64,000 nt of DNA from Sanderia malayensis (Eukaryota > Cnidaria > Scyphozoa > Semaeostomeae > Pelagiidae). Positions 11,190 to 22,085 of the stretch are shown here, piece after piece. Made by a program: the position numbers and the translations under genes. The notes beneath the pieces were generated by a model, which saw only the letters and a list, made by a program, of their open reading frames with translations, searched no databases and was not told where the DNA came from. The stretch covers positions 1,736,001-1,800,000 of the forward strand of contig RQOL01000532.1 in assembly GCA_013076295.1 (NCBI GenBank), read 5' to 3'. Each line of letters begins with the position of its first letter. Within the stretch, counting starts at the first letter, position 1.

Positions 11190-12570
11190 CAGTAGCGTGT
11201 TCAGTTGGTACTGCGCAGGAGCATATGTTACGTGACGCTGGTTGATTCATTGGCCTTGGGGTTAGTGTTAGGGTTACGGTTGGGTTACGTCATACCAAGG
11301 AGAAAGGTGGTCAGTATGCGCAGTTGCATATTTAAAGGTACTGCTCAGGAGCATATGTGACGTGACGCTGGTTGATGCATTGGGCTTTGGGTTTGGGTTA
11401 GTGTTAGGGTTACGGTTGGGTTACGTCATGCGGAGGAGAAAGGTGGTCAGCATGTGCAGTGGCATATTTATAGGTACTGCGCAGGAGAATATGTGACGTG
11501 ACGCTGGTTGATGCATTGGCCTCAGGGTTAGGATTAGGGTTACGTTTGGGGTTACGTCATGCCAAGGAGAAAGGTTATCAGTATGCGCAGTGGCATATTT
11601 AAAGGTACTGCGCAGGAGCATTTGTGACATGACGCTGGTTGATGCATTGGGCTTTGGGTTTGGGTTAGGATTAGGGTTAGGGTTAGGGTTACGTCATGCG
11701 GAGGAGAAAGGTGGTCAGCATGCGCAGTAGCATATTTATAGGTACTGCGCAGGAGCATATGTGACATGACGCTGGTTGATGCATTGGGCTTTGGGTTTGG
11801 GTTAGGATTAGGGTTAGGGTTAGGGTTACGTCATGCGGAGGAGAAAGGTGGTCAGCATGCGCAGTAGCATATTTATAGGTACTGCGCAGGAGCATATGTG
11901 ACATGACGCTGGTTGATGCATTGGGCTTTGGGTTTGGGTTAGGATTAGGGTTAGGGTTAGGGTTACGTCATGCGGAGGAGAAAGGTGGTCAGCATGCGCA
12001 GTAGCATATTTATAGGTACTGCGCAGGAGCATATGTGACATGACGCTGGTTGATGCATTGGGCTTTGGGTTTGGGTTAGGATTAGGGTTAGGGTTAGGGT
12101 TACGTCATGCGGAGGAGAAAGGTGGTCAGCATGCGCAGTAGCTTATTTATAGGTACTGCGCAGGAGCATTTGTGACATGACGCTGGTTGATGCATTGGGC
12201 TTTGGGTTTGGGTTAGGATTAGGATTAGGGTTAGGGTTACGTCATGCGGAGGAGAAAGGTGGTCAGCATGCGCAGTAGCATATCTATAGGTACTGCGCAG
12301 GAGCATCTGTGACGTAACGCTGGTTGATGCATTGGGCTTTGGGTTTGGGTTAGGATTAGGGTCAGGGTTAGGGTTACGTCATGCGGAGGAGAAAGGTGGT
12401 CAGCATGCGCAGTAGCATATTTATAGGTACTGCGCAGGAGCATATGTGACATGACGCTGGTTGATGCATTGGGCTTTGGGTTAGGGTTAGGATTAGGGTT
12501 AGGGTTAGGGCTACGTCATGCGGAGGAGAAAGGTGGTCAGCATGCGCAGCGGCATATTTAAAGGTACCTG
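11190..12570. repeat. 137-bp minisatellite with internal telomere-like cores
   Basis: About ten head-to-tail units with an exact 137-bp spacing across most of the array. Each unit has three parts: a core of three or four TTAGGG words with TTTGGG/TTAGGA variants; a middle GTTACGTCATGCGGAGGAGA; and a part GCATGCGCAGTAGCATATTT followed by TACTGCGCAGGAGCATATGT. The first two units at the SINE side are the most diverged, and the last ends about 45 bp before the DDX20 ATG. The 71-aa minus-strand frames that recur here are by-products of the period. Confidence 0.95.
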
Positions 12571-12615
12571 AAATGACTGGAAACCGAAGTTGATTGGAAT
12601 TGGACATCAACAAAA

Positions 12616-15600
12616 ATGGCTCACAACACCATGGAGTTTTCGAAGAGAACATTTGACATTCAAATTGATGAAAATATTGATTTTTCGTCGTTTATGCTAT
12701 CGCATGATGTTCTCCAGGGTTTGCAAATAAATGGATTCAATAGGCCATCGCCAGTTCAGCTAAAAGCTATCCCACTTGGTAAATGCGGAGTTGGTAAGTA
12801 CACGTGCACCTTCTCCTCATTTGTACATGTACGCAGTAGCTATAGTGGGCTTTTGTACCACGTTGTCCATATCCGCATCATTGCAATACAATTAAACGTA
12901 ATTTTATTGCAAGTTTCCTTTTCAAGCTTTTGCATTGACCTGTGTACTGTATATACCCAGGTCAATGTACCCAGGTACTGTACTGCATGTCCTACCCTGG
13001 TATTGTAACTTGCGAATTTGTTTACTTCAGACCTGATAGTCCAAGCGAAGTCTGGGACCGGGAAAACATGTGTTTTTACGATCATTGCGTTGGAAATGTT
13101 ATCACAGTCTGCAAAAGGAATCCAGGTAAGGAATATGTGTGTCACATTAACAAGCACCACCTTTATAGGGTTAACATCATTTCAATGCACTGCAGGCCAA
13201 ATTTCATAGCTCGCCTTTGGTCACAGATAGCAGAGAGCGTTTTTGCGATGTGATTTGTTTTGTTTCACTTGGGTGGGACCGGGTTTACCCCCTCATCTTC
13301 AAAATGCTATCTTCCCATCAAAAGGACATCAAAATTTGATTCCATACCCCAAAATTGAACAAGAGCACTTTATCTCACAAATTATTTTGTCCAGTGGCAT
13401 TTGTTTATTCTGCCACATCACCATACCTTGGTGCAAGAGTGTGATACCTTCCATGGGGGCCTTGATGGGAACCCATAGATACTTTGTCATATTTGAAACT
13501 TAAGCTAGCCACTGATAAGTTCTATGGTAAAACTACTCAAAGGACCATGTTCTGAAATTGTTGTTCACTGAAAGACTGCACGTTCATTTTATCAAAGGCG
13601 TTTAAGGACAAGATTCTATTGAACTAAACCAATAATGCACTTTTCCATCTTTTGCAGGTTCTTATTCTTGTACCGACAAGAGAGATAGCTGTTCAAGTGC
13701 TTGGTGTAGTTAAAGCAATTGGATGTGCCATGCAAAATTTAGTCTGCCATGCTTTTATTGGTGGAACTCAATTGGATCAGGACATCAAAAACCTGGAACA
13801 TTGTCAAATAGCTGTTGGCACTCCAGGTAATATTTAACAATGGAGATGACTTGCAATTGCTTAGAAACTTTAAACCTTTGGTTGTATTATTTTGACATTG
13901 ATTTATCTCTTATTCATCTCTTTTTAGGTAGGATAAAGGCTCTTATTGAGAACAAAAACTTTGATGCTAAAAGCATCCGACTGCTTGTCTTAGACGAAGC
14001 AGACAAGCTGCTTGAACCCGGATCATTTCAAGAACAAATAAAGTAAGTTTGAGTCTGAATTGTTTATTACGTCTGTCAAATTTCTACTCTTGTTTTTATC
14101 TGCATCGCAAGATGCTGTTTTTTATCTTTTTGAAGGAAAATATTTTTAATTTATTGATCTATCTTTTCATTGAGCCATCCAACCATCCACTCATTCATCT
14201 ATCTATCAATTGATTTATCCTTTTTTCCAACATTCCATATTTTCACATCTTTATCTAACTATCCTTTTATCTATCCATCTACCCATCCATTGGCCCATTA
14301 AACCATCAATCCATCCATCCATACATCCATCCGTCTATTCATCCATCCATCCATCTATTCATCCATCAATCCATCCATCCATCCATCTATCCACCCATCT
14401 ATCCATGAATCCATCCATCCATCAATCCATTGATCCATCCATTAATCCATCCATCCATCTATCAATCCATCCATCAATCCACTTGGCTCATCATTCATCC
14501 ATCATGTAAATTTTTCCACCCATCCATGATTGTTTGTTTATTTGTGTTTACTTATCTATTCTATCTTAAAGTTGGATATTTTCAACACTGCCATCAAGGA
14601 AGCAAGTTCTTGCATTATCCGCAACATATCCAGAGTATTTGAGGGACCATTTATCAAACTACACCAATGAACCTTTACACGTCAGAGTCAACAATGATAC
14701 ACCAACCCTCCTTGGTAAATATCATCATCATATCAACATTTATAGATTATGCTATTCGTTTTTCCACTGCCAATTAATTTATTTCTTTTGTCGTCTGCAT
14801 TTTTAGGCATTGAACAGTATTACGTCATTGTCTCGCATCATCACTTACCTCACATTGTCTTCGAAAGCAAGGTAATAACTCGGTAATATCATTTGATCAC
14901 ATTCACTAATTCAAGCGCTTATTATAGAGTAAAAACCCGCATATAAGAACCTGTAAATTTCCATCCAGCCTATTGTTCCAAGACAATAGGCTATTGTTTC
15001 TTCTATTTTTTGAGCAGAAATATCACCCTGAACGTTCTTAATCCATTGGTTCTTATATGCGGGTTTTTACTGTAATCCAACTATTTCATTTGGACCTAAA
15101 CGCTGTGTTGAATACAGTGGATACTTCAAAGCAACAGGTATATTCTTTGTTCCAAAAGTTCTCAGCATTGATCATCGCTTCAGAAAAGCAACCTTTATAC
15201 AATGGATGCCTCTCTACAATAGACGAGATCATTGATCATATATTTAACCGCTATATGGAAGTTTCATATGCAAATGATCCATTGATCCAATGTACGAAAT
15301 TGACATTTTTTTTGTTTGTTTCCAGGCAGAGAAACTCGCATTACTTCTTTCTCAAGTCAGCTTTCAACAGTGCCTGGTTTTCTCAAATTATCATACAAGG
15401 TAATTGCGGCAACTGTCATTCAAAGAGAGTCGGTTCTGGTGACTTAACTTCATGCAAAGGAAAGGAATTCTTATTATAAGGTTAGGAGGAAGCACTGACA
15501 GTTTTAGGGCTCGTTTGCATGACCCTGCTGAGCCGGGATATCTCGCATTGCTGAGATGTCCAATTGAAACGCATACAATGCTGAGCTTTATTTCATCCCG

Positions 15601-18600
15601 CCTCGGTTGGGTGAGATGTTCCGCGAGATGGCGGGACGAAGTTGACGTTACTGCGCATGTTTTTTTGCAAAAAACTACAAACCAATGCTTCCAAAAACTT
15701 GAAGACACAACGCAAATAAGTTGTGTCTTCAAGTCTTTTTACCTTCAAAACCATTTGAAGTCTGATTTTGCGTCTTTTTCATTTTCCTTAAATAGCGCGA
15801 AATTTCATCCCGTCCCGGCAGTCATGTAAACGAGAACAAAAACGTCGGCTTCCGAAAGGCCTACGAATGCTTTTAATAGACGTGCTTTGCGATTGGCTGA
15901 AGACGTATCCTCTGATTCATTTTTTAGAGCTGAGTACCTTGCGGAGAAGCTATCGAAACGAGGCTGGCCAGTTGCATTCATTGCTGGTAGGTCATCAGAA
16001 CGAGACTGAGGCGTTTGTGCTGTACACTCTTGCATTTTCTTTTATTGGTCAATGTTATTATTTTTAAACTATTTCTTTGGGATTTCTTAGGTAAACAAAC
16101 GCAGAATGCCAGACTGAATGCCATGCAACGCTTGAGAGATTTTCAATGCCGCATTCTCATTTCAACAGACTTGGTAAGCTTAATAAAACAAATTCGTCAT
16201 AATTAATTTTCAATGAAACATATAATTCATTATTCTTGCGTTCTGCCTTATCTTTCTTGAAAATTGTCCCATAAGTGTGTCCCATAAATTTGTCCCAAAT
16301 TTATCAGGTGGCCTACAATGTTTTTCAGCCTTGCCAACTTCATTTCTCTGCTTATCTGACAATGCTAATCATCCATATATTGTATTCATTTCTTAGACAT
16401 CTAGAGGTATTGATTGCGATAAGGTTGACCTCGTTATCAATCTGGACCTCCCATGGGACACAGAAACCTACCTACACCGTATTGGTAGAGCAGGGAGGTT
16501 TGGTAACTACGGAATTGCGTTGTCATTGGTAGCACAAGGATGCGAGGTGAAAAAGCTTCAAAATATTGCTAACGAAATCAAATACGAGATCAAGGAATTT
16601 ACAGGTAACTTGCATGACAATGTAGTTTAAGCTTTTTTGTTGATTTTGGTGCATGGTACTCTGAGAATTACAGAACATAATGTCAAGAAGATGCAGCGCA
16701 AAGATTATAGGAGATGCAATGCATGGATTAGGAGATTGTAGGAGGCGCAATGCATGAATTATAGGAGATTGTAGGAGATGCAATGCATGGATAATAGGGG
16801 GTGCAATGCATGGATTATAGGAGATTATGGGAGGTGCAACGCATGGATTATAGGGGGTGCAATGCATGGATTATAGGGGGGTGCAATGCATGGATTTTAG
16901 GACATTATAGGACATGCAATGCATGGATTATAGGGGGTGCAATGCATGGATTATAGGAAATGCAATGCATGGATTAGAGGAGATGTAACGCTTAGAAGCT
17001 ACAAGGCAATTTTTGAAAAGTTGCAAGGCAAGAATTCTAAGAGCCATAACGCATATGGCTCTTAGATTTTGTAATCGATTTTGTAACTTGTAAATAACTC
17101 TTAAATTTCTAATGCCACTTGTAAACTTTAAATTTTTTCTTTGTGGCACAATGAAAAACCATGTAAATGGAATTGTGTAAAATATCATATCATATCATAT
17201 CATATCATATCATATCATATATACTCAAGAACACGCATGCCACCTACTCTGTTAGACATAGACTCAGGAAGTACAATATGATATGTTCAATGATTTTCTT
17301 TATTTTATAGGTATTAATAGCGGAGAGGGTCTGGATGGAAATCATGAAGACAGTGCGGCAATGAACATTCAAGGTTTGTTGTATAAAGATGGTATAATAA
17401 ACGATGGCAATACTACCTGCGCTGTGGAAGCCAATAAAGCCATAAATTGCTATAACGATGCTTGTAGTGTCACTTGCGAGGCCGAAAGTGCTGTCAGTGA
17501 AATTAGCGCGCAAATATCACGTGATAATGAAATTGTCGAGGTCCCTGGAAACAACAGTTCGTCTGTGAATGAGACTACCGTGTCAATACCACGTGATGAT
17601 AGTAATGTTAGTATCCCGGATGCGATAGGATCTTTTGAGGTAATCGAATCAGATTCGCTTGCAAGAGAATTTGTTGAACGCACGGATGTTAGCCAGGCCC
17701 ATGTTATTATCGATCAGCCAAGAAGCTCGCAATCCTGTTTGACCAGTGAACAGAACCATGGAGATGTTCGTCGTACAAGGAGTACTGAAAAGACTGATAA
17801 CATGCATGAGGATGATTCCTCTTGTGTTATTTTTAAAAGTGAAAGTGACAATGGGGAAATTGCTCCGGTCTCGAACGAGGTTACGGGTGGACATAGCCTG
17901 GACGAGGCTGCTGGCTCGGAAGAAGGGATGGAAAGCGTTGGAGTTACTATGAAGGAAAAACTTGTTGGATTGGACTCAGAGAAAACACATTTGATTAATT
18001 GGAATTTGGTCGAATTGTCTTCGAAGCTGCTCAAAGAACATTACGAAGTGCAGAAGAGTTCTATGAAGAACGAAACAAAGTTAGGAGAGTGTATTAACGA
18101 GGAGATTTCGTTAAGCGGGGAGGAAGTTGAAGGTGATGGAAGTATGGACAATAGCTTGTTGGATGAAGATTTGTGGAAAGTAGATTGCGAAGGAGTAGTA
18201 TATGAAGAAAGGCTCTCATTCCAAGAAGATCAGGAGGAAGAGTATGAAGGTGACGAAGTGGAAGAAGCAACTGTTAGGAAGAACATAGCACCGAACGAAG
18301 AAGATCATGATATAATTGGAGAGTTGGAGAGGGAGTTGGTAGATGATTTGAAAAGACTGAATTTTAATGAATCGAACTATGAGAACACTTTGCTCGTTGG
18401 GGAAAAATGCCATGCGAGCGAGGTTGTGGGAAATCATGTTATCATTGACAGCTCAGTTGGGATGGAAGATAAGCCATCTGGGTATTGGAAGAGCTTTTGC
18501 GTTGATGAAGAGCAGGATAAGGAAGAACGAAGTAGTTTAGATGAAGATCACTACAGCATGAAGAACTCCTCGGATGAAGATTACAAATATATGACAAATG

Positions 18601-18935
18601 ATAGCAATTGCTTTGCAAATGAAGATATGCTATGTGAGAAGACTCACTGCGAGAAAACTAACTTGAAATTTCGCGAACCAAAGCAGAATAAATATAAAGA
18701 CGGGTCTTCAAATCTTCAATCAGTCACTATGACGTCACGTTATGGACATACGGATCACGTTGGATCAAAACAACACCATGGACAGTATTGCAATTGCCAG
18801 GCCAGTAGTATGAACGGTCATGAGCGCTTCATAAAAACCTTGCATGCAGCTTATGTGCAACAGTCAGACTGGATTCGATTTTATTCAAGTTACAGACGTC
18901 TTAATTCAAATAGAAGTGCTTGGATTTGGCATTAG
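12616..18935 (+). CDS. DDX20: DEAD-box helicase DDX20 (Gemin3)
   Basis: Eleven exons: 12616-12793, 13031-13125, 13658-13826, 13928-14042, 14572-14714, 14807-14871, 15326-15399, 15928-15986, 16091-16173, 16397-16604 and 17311-18935. They join in frame to 937 aa. The Q motif region is [14 protein letters not shown] (40-53), followed by AKSGTGKT (65-72), PTREIA (97-102), DEAD (170-173), SAT (202-204) and [10 protein letters not shown] (354-363). Wording such as [20 protein letters not shown] is specific to Gemin3, an SMN-complex helicase in snRNP assembly. Residues after about 396 come almost entirely from one 1.6-kb exon and form a long acidic, Ser/Glu/Asp-rich low-complexity tail. The tail ends in an aromatic and basic segment ([11 protein letters not shown]) and makes the protein longer than human DDX20 (824 aa). 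Confidence 0.95.
14170..14510. repeat. CATC tetranucleotide array in DDX20 intron 4
   Basis: A long imperfect run of CATC/CATT tetramers (CATCCATCCATC with variants) fills most of the intron. The Ile-His-Pro-Ser frame across it is an artefact of the array. Confidence 0.95.
14927..15072. mobile_element. MITE, CAGTAAAA family, intact (DDX20 intron 6)
   Basis: This 146-bp element is flanked by TA on both sides (14925-14926 and 15073-15074). The ends GTAAAAACCCGCATATAAGA and its reverse complement form a perfect inverted repeat of over 20 bp. TA target duplication and CAGT-type ends place it with Tc1/mariner-type non-autonomous elements. Related copies lie at 9430-9540, 34938-35094 and 36594-36769. 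Confidence 0.85.
15510..15834. mobile_element. Inverted-repeat element with internal hairpin (DDX20 intron 7)
   Basis: The ends CTCGTTTGCATGAC and GTCATGTAAACGAG are inverted with one mismatch. Further inward, words related to GCCGGGA recur on both sides. At 15697-15734 a perfect 14-bp stem (ACTTGAAGACACAA and its complement) with a 10-nt loop is present. No coding capacity is seen. A MITE is the simplest reading; the target duplication is not obvious. Confidence 0.55.
16690..16990. repeat. Minisatellite GATGCAATGCATGGATTATAG (DDX20 intron 10)
   Basis: About a dozen imperfect copies of a unit of 21-29 bp containing TGCAATGCATGGATTATAGG. It sits in the intron before the large last exon. A short ATATC pentamer run follows at about 17185-17220. 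Confidence 0.9.
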
Positions 18936-19355
18936 TGGGTGTAACATTGACTCTACTTGACCGCCGATTTTCTCGCCATTTGCCATTGAAAGTCAATGCG
19001 AATCATACTTGATCACGGGGGTCATGTCATGCTGAAGAATTTCATATTGGAGGTTGTGTTTCGACTGCATGAACTATTGTACGTGAAACTACATTGTATA
19101 ATGGACCGGATTATTGCGTTGCTATCCCCGTGTAGAGGTATAGCTTTGTGTCCAGTTTCAATGCAAAAAATGAAGCAACACGGGGGTGGAAGAGTATTGA
19201 AAAATCGCAAAGACGATTGGAATACTGCTACGAAGAAAGAGTATGAATATTTTTCTAATCAGATAATCGCCAAGTTAGAATGAAACAGCTACAATACATT
19301 GTCAACTCCTAGTGCTGGAAAATGTTCTCTCAGTATAAATAAACATAGCTATCGT
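18936..19355. other. Convergent 3' gap between DDX20 and PSMD6
   Basis: The two stop codons face each other about 420 bp apart. An open frame of 95 codons at 18996-19283 lies here but shows no family features. It is most likely DDX20 3' UTR. Confidence 0.5.
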
Positions 19356-22085
19356 CTACAAGTTGATCACTCTACTGAGCTTCTGGATTCGATTGAGCAA
19401 GTTATCGCCTTGTTTAACCACGCACTGCAAATGGAAGAAAAGAATTGTGAAGGTGGGTGGGCGAGAATACAGTGGCACTGACAGAAGTCCTTGCAGCGAT
19501 ATACATGCCTATTGTTTTGCATGGAAGCAGTGAATAGTTCAAGTCGGTGAGTAAAACAGTGACATTGTGGCGTATGAGGTAATTCAAACGTTATAGTAAT
19601 TAGGGATTGTTGTGAGTAGTATGAGTCTCTAAAGTTGGATGTAAATTCACACCTACCTGATACTGGTAGTTCTTACTGTCAGGCCTGGAAGAATAAGAAA
19701 TACAAATGTGTTATCTTGTGCAATGGGTAAATGATGGAATGATGGAATGGAATAGTGTACCCTTACCTGTTTGTTTCTACGATTCCCCCCACCTTGTCAA
19801 TCTTGCAATTGAGCCTTCCTGCAGCTATGAATCTGGCCAGTTCCCTGCAAGGAAAACAAAGATTTTTTATTTGCTGTGTTTTTTGCCATGAAAGTTCTGT
19901 TCACTTGAAAATTTCCACCACCATGCCTTGCGTATACAAGGAAAAAAGTAGAGAATCGAAAGATGACTTTGTCATTTATTGTTATCCTGTTAGCTGCTTT
20001 AAAAAAAGCAGATTATCCAAAACAAAATAAATGAAATAAAAATCTTCAAGAGCTGTTTTTCAAAAGCAAATATCGGAGACTGGGAGAGTAAATATTAAAC
20101 TTGGTTGTCAACTTAAGTGGGTAATCAAATAATGGTTACCCATTGATTAGTGATTGTTAATTGATTACCTATCAATGAATTCAGTGGTTACTCCAAATGC
20201 TTTCGCCATGTAATCAAGAGTCAAGCTACTGTACGACTCGAGTAACTGTGTGTAGGCAAGGATTCGCATTTCACGCACGTAATATGTATAATGAGGTGCG
20301 AGGAGGCGATCTTTTTTCAAGTCCAACTCAACTTCAGCTGAAAGACATACAATGACCACACCATTAGATAAATTCAGGTTGCAATCATGTGATGGCTATA
20401 CAGATTATTTTACGATTAATGACATTGTTTAGTAAGCTACCCACCCAATGCCTGAAAAAAGTCTGCATAGTGGCAATCGTATAATGAAGTGAGGTATTTC
20501 TTCACAAGTGGTAGCTGGTGCATTTGCTCCTGGATCTCAGCACCTTGCACGACCTGCAACAGAAACAAGCATCCTTCAATTTGCACCTTTTATTCAGTAT
20601 TTAACAATTGATTATCCATAGATTGCAAGTCATTGTGGCTTTGCATGGAGTAGAGGAGTTTTCAAAAAATTTCTTGGAGCTGCATGGCATAGATTCTAGG
20701 AGCTGCTTGAATTGCATTGAAGCTCAAGATGTTAAAATGGGCTCACTTTACTAGCCTGACTGACATGCTGCCCCAAGGAATAATTCTCAAACAAACCTTG
20801 GTTCTCAGCTCTGTTCTGTCCAGAGCTATTGTTGACATGACAACTGTGTAAACGACAAATCTCTTGTACTCCATCAACTCGTACGACGTAAATGTTGATA
20901 TGCTGTCCAGGAAGCTCGCTGCAGCTGTCTTGAAGTCACGAATGGTCATGGAGTAGTAACCTTGGTAGACCTTCAAACGGTTCCGTCTGTCCCAGTCGCC
21001 TCCTTCTTCAATTAGACTAGCAGAGGGAAGAATGATATAAGACATATGAGAAAACACAGAGCAAGGACACGAGACAAGTTTAAACATCAAAGACACCAGG
21101 CAAGGGCATAACACATTAAAATGCACAATAAATAAGAAACAAACATTACGGGTAGATATTATAAAATATCAGAATGACCAGTGATGTATGCAAGAAATAT
21201 TTATAGTATTATGGTTTAAACACAAGAATTACGGAATATAAGCAGCATTCATAATGCATCAAGATCACATTTTTCTCATGCATACCTTTTCGCTTTGGTC
21301 AGGTTTCTTGAAATGACATCATTGTTTAAGAAGAAAAAACCTATTCTAATTTGATGGAAAACGTTGTCTAGTTTGTGACCAAGAGTGGTTGTCTTTTCAT
21401 ATGCTTCTCTTAGAGCTTTGAGAGAGCCATCCTAGGACAAAAATCAATAGTTGAAATTGAAAGAAATTGAGGGAAGGGGGTAGGTTAACTCCTCGCAAAG
21501 CATCAACCGCATCTATGCTGGGATATTAGTTTCTAAAATGTATAATTCATTCAGATATTATAAATTTCAACTTATTAGAAACCTTGTCACCAATTTTACT
21601 AAAATATTCAGCTTTAGCTATCTTGGCATCACGAATTTCTATTTCTCCAAGATTCTCTTCGGCATCCTTGACTGCCTCTTCGAGTTTTTCTATTTCTTTC
21701 GCATTCGCTTCTTTCATTTTTGACATGAGTCCTTCATCGGCTGTTAACTGAAGCTCGTTGCACATGTGCTCGTAAAAAGGGGCCATATCTATGAAATAGA
21801 AAGATGTAATGATTATTGTTAATATATAACAAATGATTACATCCTAAATACCTTTATGTCAGAATTTAAAGCATAGAATATCCCTGTTATAGCTTTTTTT
21901 GTTGGTTTGATACGTGTAAATTTTCAGAACATACTATTTTCTTCAATGCCCTTAATCAGTTTGTTTTTAGCTTCGTTCTTTTCTTCGGCCGTTACATGCT
22001 TGTTTTGAAGCTTATACAACAATTCGGCGTATTCCAAGTTTGGGATCTTTGGAAGGCCTTCTTGGTCTATCAGTTCACTAGCCAT
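19356..22085 (-). CDS. PSMD6: 26S proteasome regulatory subunit PSMD6 (Rpn7)
   Basis: Nine exons read from the minus strand: 22085-21935, 21788-21583, 21431-21286, 21016-20797, 20553-20445, 20337-20169, 19844-19767, 19684-19657 and 19424-19356. They join in frame to 391 aa; human PSMD6 has 389. Diagnostic stretches are [77 protein letters not shown] and the C-terminal [12 protein letters not shown]. The protein is a PCI-domain scaffold subunit of the proteasome lid. One exon is only 28 bp long and was recognised from the conserved [10 protein letters not shown] segment. The family call is very secure. Confidence 0.97.

Noticed and set aside
11421..12652. Seven minus-strand open frames of about 71 aa with near-identical sequence (MSHMLLRSTYKYATAHADHL type)
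   Set aside because: They recur every 137 bp exactly with the minisatellite and contain translated TTAGGG. They are repeat artefacts, not a gene family.
14210..14509. Open frame of Ile-His-Pro-Ser repeats
   Set aside because: It is a translation of the CATC array inside DDX20 intron 4.
18996..19283. 95-codon open frame after DDX20
   Set aside because: It lies in the short convergent gap, has no domain features and no conserved partner, and is best read as 3' UTR.
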